Positions 26,006 to 37,802 of a stretch of DNA of 64,000 bases are shown piece after piece. A program made the translations under genes and the position numbers. Source of the stretch: Latrodectus hesperus (taxonomy: Eukaryota > Arthropoda > Arachnida > Araneae > Theridiidae); contig CM075860.1 in the NCBI GenBank assembly GCA_037975125.1, positions 45,915,673 to 45,979,672 of the forward strand. The letters run 5' to 3'. Position 1 is the first letter of the stretch; every line of letters starts with the position of its first letter. The notes beneath the pieces are model-generated. The model ran no database searches. It was not told the DNA's origin and worked only from the letters and a program-made list of their open reading frames with translations.

Positions 26006-27109
26006 ATTTGGCTTTAGACCAAAAGATAAAATGCTTTAAATTTAAAAACAAATTATCAATCAAGTATATAAATTATATATTTCTATTCTACTCATACACA
26101 AGCTTTACAATAAATCTCTAGAGCATAGATTTTTACTTGGCATTTCCATGCATGTTTTACTTTAATTAAACTAGACTTACATTGAATTATGTTTTAGAGA
26201 ATTGAATTATGTTCTTATAAATAATATTTTATTTTATTAATTTTTAATTTAATACTTTTATGCAAATTAGAGTGGTATAATTATTTTGAAAAGATATGTC
26301 TATTTAAAATTGTAATGCGAAATGCAGATAAAAATTAAGGACTTTATGTCTGTTAGAATTCATTTGCTCTGTGCTATAAATGATATTTTTAAACCTATGT
26401 TAATCTGTATTAAATCACGAAAGATTGTTATTTCATTTCTATAGTTTTAAGCAAAAACAGTGTAATTTTAAGAGGTCTTGTCAAAATATGGCATAAGCAC
26501 AATCAATTACTTGGATTTATGTCCTAGTAAAAGGCAGAAGAAAGTTATTAAAGCTCAGTAGAGAAGCTGTTTAAGGATAGCAGAAAGACTTCTTACATGA
26601 CACTAACACCCTAAAAGACATATCACCACAATAGGAGAGTTAGATGATCCTGCTAGCAGGAATAGAAAAAATGTCAGTATATATAGATAACTTTATCACA
26701 TATTCTATATCTGAAACTTTTTCCGCCCATAGATTTGAACTCTTGGATCAGCACTTAAATTAATGCTGCAGGATATCCCTGTTAAATGTTTCCTGAACTT
26801 TGCTTCAGCCACTGGTCCTTTCATATAAATAAGAGCTTTTTTGGGGGTATACTACACTAAACCTAGGATCCCAGTAATTTTGGCACCACTTTACCTTAAA
26901 TCTAAATATATTTGGATTTAAAAATAAGAAAAAATTTACAAATAATGTAACAACAGTATAATTTACATTCTCAAAAAACTTGATTTTTGGAATTGATTTC
27001 TTTATTATTATTATTAATTAATTTTCTGGAATTGATCAAGCTATTAACAATCGATTGTAAAAACGTATACTTCAAGAAATCTTGCTCGTTTGATTTAGCA
27101 CTTATACGC

Positions 27110-27138
27110 TTCAGCATTGAATCAGATTCAATGCTGAA
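27110..27138. repeat. Palindrome with 14-bp arms and one central base (copy 1)
   Basis: 27110-27123 and 27125-27138 are reverse complements around a single A. The same palindrome is present in copy 2 at about 32338-32366. A related direct copy at 27490 lacks the right arm. Confidence 0.85.
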
Positions 27139-27161
27139 CCAATATATTCCCACAAATCAAT

Positions 27162-27960
27162 CCTAGTAACTAAGATTTCTTTTGTTTGTCACTCATTGAT
27201 TACTTTTTGGAAACTCCTAATTAAGCCCTAGTGACTGAGATTTGTTTGGAAAGATTGTCACTAAACAATCTTTTTTTACAGACTGTTAATTAGACCATAG
27301 TCATACAAAACTGTTCATTAAAATTGTGACAACAAACAGAAATGTAAATGACAAAATGTTTATCGGACAAATAAATTATCCAACAACTGAAATATAGGAG
27401 AAATGAATAAATTTTCAAGAAATTTGAAAGCATAATCCCTGAGAAATCAGTATCCGGAACAACCACATTTAACAGCACTTTTACGCTTGAGCATTGAATC
27501 AGATTTAATCTTGCACCAATATATTCCCACAATTCAACCTTGGAAACTGCGATTTATTTGGTTTATCATTCAACGATATTTTCTTAAAGACTGCTAATTC
27601 GACCCTCGTAACTGGAATTCGTTTGGTTTGTTTATCGTTCAACGGTCATTTTTTAAAGCTCTTTAGACCCTCGTGACTGGGATTTATTAGATTTTCTTGT
27701 CACCTAATGGGGTTTTTTTCCGGACTGCTAGGTAGATTTTTCGTGACTGGAATTTATTTGGTTTGTCGTTCAAAGATCACTTTTTTGCAGACTTCTAATT
27801 AAATCCTTGTCCCTATGATTTGTTTGGTTTGTTTACCACTCAATGTCATATTTTACAAACTGTTAATGAGATGCAACAAAACTAAACAAATTCTAGTGAC
27901 GGAGATTTCAGTTTATTTTTGAACGGTCATTTTTTAAAAACTGCTAATAATGTCTGGGAT
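27162..27960. repeat. Diverged ~66-bp tandem minisatellite (copy 1)
   Basis: Seven or eight diverged units can be aligned on 'c.t.GTgACTGgGATTTgtTTGG' then 'gtcatTcaaCgatca.TTTTTT' then 'agACTgcTAATTagA'. Unit starts are near 27162, 27226, 27537, 27604, 27668, 27736 and 27805. A non-repeat block (27290-27535) interrupts it. Unit lengths vary from about 64 to 70. Confidence 0.7.
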
Positions 27961-28057
27961 ATGGTAACGAATTCGTCACTCGGCAATCATTCATTAATCA
28001 TAGTTCTGGTAAACATACTGCTCCCAAACATTTTATCTGGTAATATGCATTTGTGTA

Positions 28058-31000
28058 AAATTTCGAGTAAAATTTGCATTTAAACAAAATTGTTCAATTT
28101 GCGGTCAACTTACTATAAAAAATGTTATACTAAGGAAGTGATTTCAAGTCCATCATTTTGCAAGTATCGTCTACTAAGATAGTCACAGAATACTTAATTA
28201 GTTTGTCACAAATTTTCTTCGATTTGTTGTCTTGTTGGCAACAAATCCTATTTTTAATGCTGTTTCTCATAGTAAACTTTAACTACTTTCAAAGCATCAG
28301 CATTTTCTATACAATATAATTTTATATATTGTTATTAATAATTATTTTTAATATTTTGCCTCTCGTGTCAACCTAACTTTTTTAAGAATGGTAAACAATA
28401 TCGTCCTTTTTTTAAATATTTAATATCATAATAAAGGAATAATTCAAAAATCCTTTAACATTTTATTTACATTTGAAATTAAAAATTTATATTATGTATA
28501 TTAAATAAAATTCTAAAGTGCAAATGTATTGAAGTTAATCATTTTTAATAATTTTATTTTTAGAATCTTGGAAATTGAAAAATGTAATGCATGATCTTGA
28601 TCTAATGCGGTCAATATTTATAAGGAATATAGAAGAAATGATCAGCATATGATCAATTTATGGATATTCAAATGTAACTAAGTGAATGAAATTTGGTAAG
28701 ATGTAAAAAAAATAATATACAGAGTTAAGAAACTTCAATATAATTCTTCAGCCATATAAAAGACCTGAATTTTGAAAAGCAGCAAAAGTTATTCTTGTCA
28801 TTTTAAGAACATAATTTAAATATATGCAATTGAAACAACATGAAAGAACTGTAAATTTTAACAATACTTATTCAAACATTTTCAAGTTTGATCTATTAAT
28901 AAATGAACATCTACTCTTTATGTATTTGTATAAACATTCCATGCATTGTAATTTGACAATCACTGAATGTATGAATATTGTTCCCATGAATGCAACTCTG
29001 TTGACTTTATTATAAATAAAATTTAAAAATAAGGGAATTAATTTTTTTCATAGTTATCAACATATTTTCATAAAATTAAATTAACAAAATTACAAGAGAG
29101 ATATATCGATTATTATATTAGTGTTTCCTTCTTAATATAATAGGATCCGACGTATTTTAGTGACCTTAAGATTATTATACAAGACCACAGTTATGGAGTT
29201 GTCAAACTATTGAAGCAAGAATATAAAAATAAACGACATACTATAGAATAACAACAATAATAATAGCCTGCTCTTCCAAAAGAATATTTTTTATATCTGT
29301 TGTATCCTTTTTTTATGGCTTTAGGTTTTAAATTATTCAAAATACAAAAACAAAATCACCATTCTTAAAACATACATTTAATACATTGCACTTCGAATTT
29401 TCAAAAAAGAGATTTCTAACAATTTATTAAAGCTTTTTTTCATTTCCACCACGTAAATTCCAACAGGTATAATTCTTAATGAAACCTAGCTATGTCCCAT
29501 TTTTTTACTACAGCATTTGTTATTTTCCACATTTCTACATTTTATAAATCTAAATAACCCCCTTTGTTGTTTCCGACAAATTTACTTACTATTCAAGCAT
29601 AGTAACTTCAGTTTCAACTATTGTTTTAAATCAAATCGCTTCCAAAAATCTGAATAAATCATCGGTCCTACTTCTTTAGTTGACTGATTTTCTCCGTAAG
29701 TCAACTAGCATTTCTATTCGAGATTTGAACTGCTATTTGGCATCTTCTTGGTACATTCCTCCAAAAACAGATTCCTACTGCCACTGCTGTTCTTACGTCG
29801 GTTAAGTAAACTGTCCGATTTCAATTTTTTTTATATTTTGGAAACACCTATTTCCTTTCTGAATATTTGTTGCAAAGTTGTAGGGAATATGTAACCCACA
29901 CTTATAATTGTTTCCGTCAAATACAGAATTTTTAATAGTCTGCTTCCCATATCATTTCATAGATACAAACTCCTCTAAACAAGAAACACAAATTTTGTAA
30001 TAATAATAATGGCCAACCATATTGTGTAATCACTGAATTAATTTCCAACAAAGAGGCTCTCCATTTACAACTTAGGCATCATACCTATAAATGCTTTCTC
30101 ATTAAGCAAATAATTTCATCACACTGCAGCCAGTTTTTAATTTGTTAAGTTAAAAACTTTGGAAAATCATACAGCACAATTTTTCATTCAGTAAATTAAA
30201 CGTTGTTAATCGCATAAATGAAATATTCATAAATATAGCATTATTTATATATTCTGATTAACAAAAATGAATTATTACTTTAGAAGTCTTAATCCGAGTT
30301 GTTAAACCTTAAAAGTTTAACAACTCGGATTGAAACTTTTTAACTTGGATTAAGATTCTTAACAAGTTTATAATTAAAAAATGTCAAAACTCTGCAACTT
30401 TATTCCCCAGTTACTTAGCCAGTGAGAGTTGGAGAATAGTCTAAAAATACTAGATCCCTTGCTTTTTTATATATAAAAGGAATTATTAATAAAAAATTAA
30501 TCGTGCAGACATTGGAAAAATGTGTAACATCAAAGAACTAAAATCTTAATTAAATTATTTATTAAATATTATTATTATTAAATTAATTTAAATAATTTAA
30601 TTAAGATAATTAAATTATTATCTTAATTTATTATTTTTGTTGGAAATTAATAATTAAGATTTTAATAATTAAATTTATTAAAATCTTATAATAAAATTAA
30701 AATATATTAATAAATTTAATAATTAAGATTTTAATAATTAAATTTATTAAAATCTTAATTATTAATTTCTAACTAAGAGGCTCTCCATTTACAATTTAGG
30801 CATCATACCTATAAATGCTTTCTCATTAAACAAACAATTTCATCACACTGCAGCCAGTTTTAAATTTGTTAAGTTATAAACTTTGGAAAATCATACAGCA
30901 CAATTTTTCATTCAGTAAATTAAACGCTGTTAATCGCAAAAATGAAATATTCATAAATATGGTATTATTTACATATTCTGATTAACAAAAATGAAGTATT

Positions 31001-33290
31001 ATTTTAGAAGTCTTAATCCGAGTTGTAAAACCTTAAAAGTAATTTAACAAGTTTATATTTAAAAAATGTCAAAATTCTGCAACTTTATATCCCAGTTACT
31101 TAGCCATTGAGAGTTGGAGAATAGTCTAAAAAGACTAGATCCCTTACTTTTTATATATATAAATGAATTATTAATACGAAATGCAGACATTGGGAAAATG
31201 TGTAACATCGAAGAACTAAAATCTTAATTAAATTATTTGGCTTTAGACCAAAAGATAAAAGGCTTTAAATTTAAAAACAAATTATCAATCAAGTATATAA
31301 ATTATATATTTCTATTCTACTAATACACTAGCTTTACAATAAATCTCTAGAACATAGATTTTTACTTGTCATTTCCATGCATGTTTTACTTTAATTAAAC
31401 TAGACTTATATTGAATTATGTTTTAGAGAATTGAATTATGTTCTTATAAAGAATATTTTATTTTATTAATTTTTAATTTAATACTTTTATGCAAATTAGA
31501 GTGGTAAAATTATTCTGAAAAGATATGTCAATTTAAAATTGTAATGCGAAATGCAGATAAAAATTATGGGCTTTTTGTCTGTTAGAATTCATTTGCTCTG
31601 TGCTATAAATGATATTTTTAAACCCATGTTAATCTGTATTAAATTACGAGAGATTGTTATTTCATTTCTATAGTTTTAAGCAAAAACAGTGTAATTTTAA
31701 GAGGTCTTATCAAAATATGGCATAAGCACAATCAATTAATTGGATTTATGTCCTAGTAAAAGGCAGAAGAAAGTTATTAAAGCTCAGTAGAGAAGCTGTT
31801 TAAGGATAGCAGAAAGACTTCTTACATGACACTAACACCCTAAAAGACATATCACCACAATAGGAGAGTTAGATGATCCTGCTAGCAGGAATAGAAAAAA
31901 TGTCAGTATATAGAGAAAACTTTATCACATATTCTATATCTGAAACTTTTTCCGCCCATAGATTTGAACTCTTGGGTCAGCACTTAAATTAATGCTGCAG
32001 GATATCCCTGTTAAATGTTTCCTGAATTTTGCTTCAGCCACTGGTCTCTTCATATAAATAAGAGCTTTTTGGGGGTATACTACACTAAACCTAGGATCCC
32101 AGTAATTTTGGCACCACCTTACCTTAAATCTAAATATATTTGGATTTAAAAATAAGAAAAAGTTTACAAATAATGTAACAACAGTATAATTTACATTCTC
32201 AAAAAACTTGATTTTTGGAATTGATTTCTTTATTATTATTATTAATTAATTTTCTGGAATTGATCAAGTTATTAACAATCGATTGTAAAAACGTATATTT
32301 CAAGAAATCTTGCTCGTTTGATTTAGCACTTATACGCTTCAGCATTGAATCAGATTCAATGCTGAACCAATATATTCCCACAAATCAATCCTAGTAACTA
32401 AGATTTCTTTTGTTTGTCACTCATTGATTACTTTTTGGAAACTCCTAATTAAGCCCTAGTAACTGAGATTTGTTTGGAAAGATTGTCACTAAACAATCTT
32501 TTTTTACAGACTGTTAATTAGACCATAGTCATACAAAACTGTTCATTAAAATTGTGACAACAAACAGAAATGTAAATGACAAAATGTTTATCGGACAAAT
32601 AAATTATCCAATAACTGAAATATAGGAGAAATGAATAAATTTTCAAGAAATTTGAAAGCATAAACCCTGAGAAATCAGCATCCGGAACAACCACATTTAA
32701 CAGCACTTTTACGCTTGAGCATTGAATCAGATTTAATCTTGCACCAATATATTCCCACAATTCAACCTTGGAAACTGCGATTTATTTGGTTTATCATTCA
32801 ACGATATTTTCTTAAAGACTGCTAATTCGACCCTCGTAACCGGAATTCGTTTGGTTTGTTTATCATTCAACGGTCATTTTTTAAAGCTCTTTAGACCCTC
32901 AAGACTGGGATTTATTAGATTTTCTTGTCATCCAATGGTTTTTTTTTTTTTTCTGAACTGCTAGGTAGATTTTTCGTGACTGGAATTTATTTGGTTTGTC
33001 GTTCAAAGATCACTTTTTTGCAGACTTCTAATTAAATCCTTGTCCCTATGATTTGTTTGGTTTGTTTACCACTCAATGTCATATTTTACAAACTGTTAAT
33101 GCAATGCGACAAAACTAAACAAATTCTAGTGACGGAGATTTCAGTTTATTTTTGAACGGTCATTTTTTAAAAACTGCTAATAATGTCTGGGATATGGTAA
33201 CGAATTCGTCACTCGGCAATCATTCATTAATGATAGTTCTGGTAAACATACTGCTCCCAAACATTTTATCCGGTAATTTGCATTTGTGTA
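28058..33290. repeat. 5.23-kb tandem unit, copy 2
   Basis: Follows copy 1 without spacer, same orientation. It is ~85 bp longer, mainly from extra TTAAT-type sequence at about 30640-30760. It carries the same subrepeats (from 30053 and 30777), hairpin (30291-30331), palindrome and ~66-bp minisatellite (about 32390-33190). Confidence 0.9.
30291..30331. repeat. Perfect 17-bp hairpin in copy 2
   Basis: Same stem and loop as 25134-25174, so the hairpin arose before the 5.2-kb duplication. Confidence 0.92.
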
Positions 33291-35959
33291 CTTTGAAAGT
33301 AGCATTTCAAAAGCTATAGCAAGAATGTAAAATAGAGCAACGAAACTCTACAGGAATGTAACCACCGATGTTCAACGTGCTGTCAATGTGACAAAAAAGT
33401 AAAAGAAACGTGTATCAAATGGCACTGCTATATATTCATTTCAGTAGGTACGCTAGTATGACGATGAGAAATGCAAGTTAGCAATATATGTTCTTTATGA
33501 TGCTGCAAAACATGAATGTTACCATCCTGGTGTTATAAATAGAACCAGAATTCTCTGAACGACGTTATATCAACCCTGCGCAAATTCGTGGTTGACCGCA
33601 ACATTGAAGGCGCTCTATCTGTGATGTTGCATCACGGATAGCTGAAGTCATAGTCATTGAGCAGAAATTTGCTTCTGCAATAACTGTCGAATCCTTCATG
33701 CAAACATATACTGCAAATTCTACTTCTTAACTCAGGTCTCATAACATAATTATATGAAGGTTTTTTGTCATGCAGGCTGCTGAAATCCAGCACTGCATTC
33801 TTAAGATCCATTGATCCCTATTCTATAGATAATCATGAAATCTCGACAGGCACAAGCACAATAATAATGCCATCCGGTAAGCTACAGTTAAAGCTATCAA
33901 ACATTTTGATAAGCATTTTTTTCTTTTCACGTAAGGCATCATGACACTGTTTCACAAAGCAACAATGTTCAAATGCAATTGTTTATGAAAAATCTTACAA
34001 TTTCATTATTTAAACATATTGCAAAGGTCATTACTGCCGCCTCTGTTCTACGTAAATATTTTGAGAAGTTCATTTGTATATTATATTTATTTGATAATTT
34101 ATTTTTCTTATCGGGTAAATTTCACGTGTTTAGTCCGTCACCTTTTTTGCTTATTAATTATAATGCCCGCGGCTTATATATTATCTACCATTTTTCCCCT
34201 AAACAGAATGCTTATAATAAATAATATGCAGCTTTTATATAAAATATAATTAACATGGCGAGTGAATTAGCGACTTTCACTTCGAGAAGGCAATTGAGGA
34301 CGAAAAATGTGACGGTTGTTTATATGTTTTCTATACGATACACCATTACAGCAGAGCTTTTGAGATCCACGAAAATTGAATGCATAAACTGAAGTGTTTT
34401 TTACCACCAGTTTACTTCATGTCCAATTCTAATTTCTTCTTCTCTTTATTTCAGTATGCAAATCATTAATACTAAATCATCAGATTACTGTGTGCATTTC
34501 ACAAGATGAATCGTGGCCGTGGTGCGCTGTTTAGTGAAGGTGACGTTTTCATAATCGGAAGGTAGTGCGTTTAAATCCTGGCTTAACCGAAGATCCTTCG
34601 TGTTCACTAAAGAGGCTGTGGCATGTTAAATAGGTTGTGGTAGCAATGTCCCCCAAATAAAATACCTCTGGTATGGAAACAGGCCAAGTACTGGAGATCT
34701 TCTGCTTTGCCCATGCTTCAAAATCACGAAAACTCCACCCGGCTGTTTCTATCTGGTAGAGCCTAACTCAGGGCTAGGTACAGGGAAACATGCTGGTGCA
34801 ACAACAGCAAGATGAATCGCAATTCATGTTTGTTTCAAATTTTCCGCTAGAAAGTAAGCAGACAATTTCGTTCGCGAGGATCCGATGTCGTCATATGCAC
34901 CTGATTGAAAGTAACTATTTATTAATATCCAATGGCTATAGCAAGCCAATGAGAATAGTTTATTATTTAAAGTTAAATATTGGACGTATAACTAGGTAGT
35001 ATCAAACATTTAACAAGGTATAACTAGAGCAACATTTAACTAGGTATAACTACATCTCTTTGACAAAAGAAAGCAACTTTTTGATAACTCATTGAGTAAA
35101 ATGTGATTGAGAAAGAATAATCCCCCTTCATAATAACAGATTTTTCTATATAGCAGCTCATGTTATGTTTTCGAATCAGTGAACTGATAAGAACAGGACA
35201 ATTTCAAAATCCGGGTATGAATGCTGAAAATGACATAAATAAGGTATGATAGTCACTAGATTAGCCAAGGCACAAATGAACCATACAGGTTTATTTGAAC
35301 AGTTAGCAATACTTTAGTCCAGAACTACAGATGTATTATCGTCAACATCTACCACATTATGTACAGCGTGCAGGAACCCCTTCAAGTGGCATCTCCTACA
35401 TGCAAAACCATTAACACATGAAGCTACAATGGGATCATGAACAGAAACTGACTTGTAGATTGGCAAAATATGCTTCCTCTTGAAGAATATTACCTTAATT
35501 TGTGGTACCATCATGGAGATATTAGTATTAGATCCCAATAATTACTAACTTCTAATACTATGCTAATAATTACTAACTTATGGAGTACATTATTATTACC
35601 ATCTATTTCTGCTAACATATATCATTTACGCATTAAATTTAACTCTGCTTTCTTCATGGTGATGCAATTTTTTGCCAACAAAAGTATATTAACGACTATT
35701 GTCTTAGATAACAAAGGATAAAAGATATAACATACAAAGAAAAAAAAGCTAACAAATATAGATTATAAAAATATTGAGTATTTGAGTTTTAATAATGAAT
35801 TGTGTGGTAACAATATTATCATAAAAATTGCAATTATATTATGTCACAATTTCAAATTAAACTTATTTAAAGTGTTCAACAATGATTTGTGTGGTAACAT
35901 AATTAATTTTAGGAAGCAAGAATATAAATTGAGAAAATTAACATACACATAAAAAAAAT
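33291..35959. other. Noncoding stretch with one complete SINE
   Basis: Apart from the SINE at 34514-34807 no element was identified. A 74-codon minus-strand frame at 35314-35538 has a Cys/His patch (CVNGFACRRCH) but no Met context, splice sites or relatives that I can name. Confidence 0.4.
34502..34819 (+). repeat. SINE-A, complete copy with 12-bp target duplication
   Basis: The body is 34514-34807. CAAGATGAATCG flanks it at 34502-34513 and 34808-34819. The head starts TGGCCGTGGTGCGC (A-box-like), followed by GGTAGTGCGTTTAAATCC (B-box-like), so it derives from a tRNA. The tail is CAACAACAG. This copy defines the family in this window. Confidence 0.88.
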
Positions 35960-35965
35960 TTTATT
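35960..35965 (-). terminator. Candidate mrps25 polyadenylation signal
   Basis: AATAAA on the minus strand, about 50 bases after the stop codon. Confidence 0.45.
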
Positions 35966-36016
35966 AATGGTTTCAGTGATGATTGTTTGTAATGTCTAAA
36001 AGATATCTAATAATGT

Positions 36017-36215
36017 CTAAAAGGCCTTAGAAAGTCCTTTTTTGGGCCATAAATTATTTTCAGATTTATATTTTCCTGTTAACTCCTTCGGAAGATCAAT
36101 GATTTGAGGACAAGGTACTTGGCCAGGAAGTTCACACATGCAATGTCTTTCATAACCACTACCAAATTTCGCAAGATTTTCAAAAGTTTCCTTTTCCTCT
36201 TTTTCTTGCTTCACA
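36017..36215 (-). CDS. mrps25: mrps25 coding exon 4 (last)
   Basis: Acceptor TCTTTCTTTCAG, then 65 residues with a Lys/Glu-rich start and the conserved Cys cluster, ending in TAG at 36017-36019. The C-terminal ~20 residues beyond KYKS do not match the human protein by eye. Confidence 0.93.
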
Positions 36216-36419
36216 CTGAAAGAAAGAGATTGATGAATTTTATAAATATTTTGTGTGCCTGCATATGTTAATGTAATGATTTGCCCATATCCTTAGACAA
36301 ACTCCTTTTTTAAGTTTAAAGAAAAATGTCTAATTTTAAACAAAAAAATAAATAAATGTGTATAAAATAAATCTGAATAAAATTATAAACCTTTGATAAA
36401 ATTATCTTAAAATTTTGTT

Positions 36420-36490
<71 letters not shown>

Positions 36491-37716
36491 TTATCACTAA
36501 TTATCAGAAATATATATTTCAAAGAAATATAAAATAGTGATAATGCAAAGCAACCAGTAAAATTAGCTATGACATTTAAAATTTAAGGAAAATTTATGCA
36601 GACTCAAATAAAAGAAAATAACTTATACAGGTTTAACATAATTTTCCTGAAACTGGGCAGCAAGAGCAGAATATAATGTGGTCTAAGATGAATAATATGT
36701 TCTAGTTTTGCATAAAAATATAAGTTCAAAGGAGAAAGTCTTTCAGCAAAAGTGATAAAAGCAACAAAGAATATTAAAATTCTATATAAGTAAATTATTT
36801 TGGACATATAAATATCAGCAATGTAGTTATGTATATGTATATGAAACTACTATTACCAAAGAATTTAAAAATAACATATCTTTCAAAAACTTCATTAAAA
36901 AAACATTGAATGCTTTATAATTACTTAATTTCAATAAAATGGTCATGAAATCTTTGAATATTTCCTGATCCACTTATTCTGAATTCAACTTAAAATTTAA
37001 AATGCTTTCTAAAAAAAACATAAATCAAAACAAAATATTTTACATAATTCTGTGAATTGTATGTACTGAAGTTGCAATAAGCATTTAATAATACATTAAA
37101 AGCATGCTCAGAAACATTATAGTTATAAATGAAACAAAAAAAGCAAAAGAATTAGTGATAGGAAAATTAAACTTTTCTCATATTTGCGCAGAAAAATTTA
37201 TAAACAACTGGAGTATAAAAATACATTTATTTCTTAATTAATCAAAATATTTACGAGGTAGTTTAATAGGATTTTTGTATTTAAATAAACAGTGATGATA
37301 TATTAAAAAGAAATTATTATTTTTAATGCCTCACGCTTTCTATTGTGTCTACAAATATAGAATTATATGTACATATTAAACTATTTGTAAAGATATATAA
37401 AAATATACACATATATATATATATATATATGCTATTAAAACGTGTTCCAGAAAAAAGCTAAAAATTGTCAATTCCACACAATTTGTTACAGTCCTCAATA
37501 AATTAACATTTATCACTGTTTAACACTATACAAAAAGTTCAAAAAACCTTAATTAGTGAATTTTATTACAAATAATACAACAGTATGGTAACATCTACTG
37601 TACCTTTTATATATGTTTTCAAAATAAATATTTAACAAGCAAAATTTGTGTATTTGTTAGTTTATCAAAATAAGTACATAAATTTTGTATTTTATTATAT
37701 ATATATATATAAACTA

Positions 37717-37802
<86 letters not shown>

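Larger units (their letters stand above)
22911..28057. repeat. 5.15-kb tandem unit, copy 1
   Basis: Starts 'ttcgagtaaaa' and ends 'catttgtgta'. The next unit starts immediately. Long stretches are the same as copy 2, with scattered substitutions and small indels (a few percent by eye). It contains no credible gene; the short frames within it are shared only because the unit is duplicated. Confidence 0.9.

Noticed and set aside
26971..27532. Frames of 60 and 80 codons conserved between the two 5.2-kb units
   Set aside because: Shared because the whole unit is duplicated. No family, no start context, and noncoding positions are equally conserved.
27162..27960. Regularly spaced repeats considered as a CRISPR-like array
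   Set aside because: Units are adjacent and diverged without constant repeat plus unique spacer structure, and the genome is eukaryotic.
35314..35538. 74-codon minus-strand frame with a Cys/His patch
   Set aside because: No recognisable domain, no supporting splice sites and no conserved neighbour. It could be the 3' untranslated part of mrps25 or a repeat relic.
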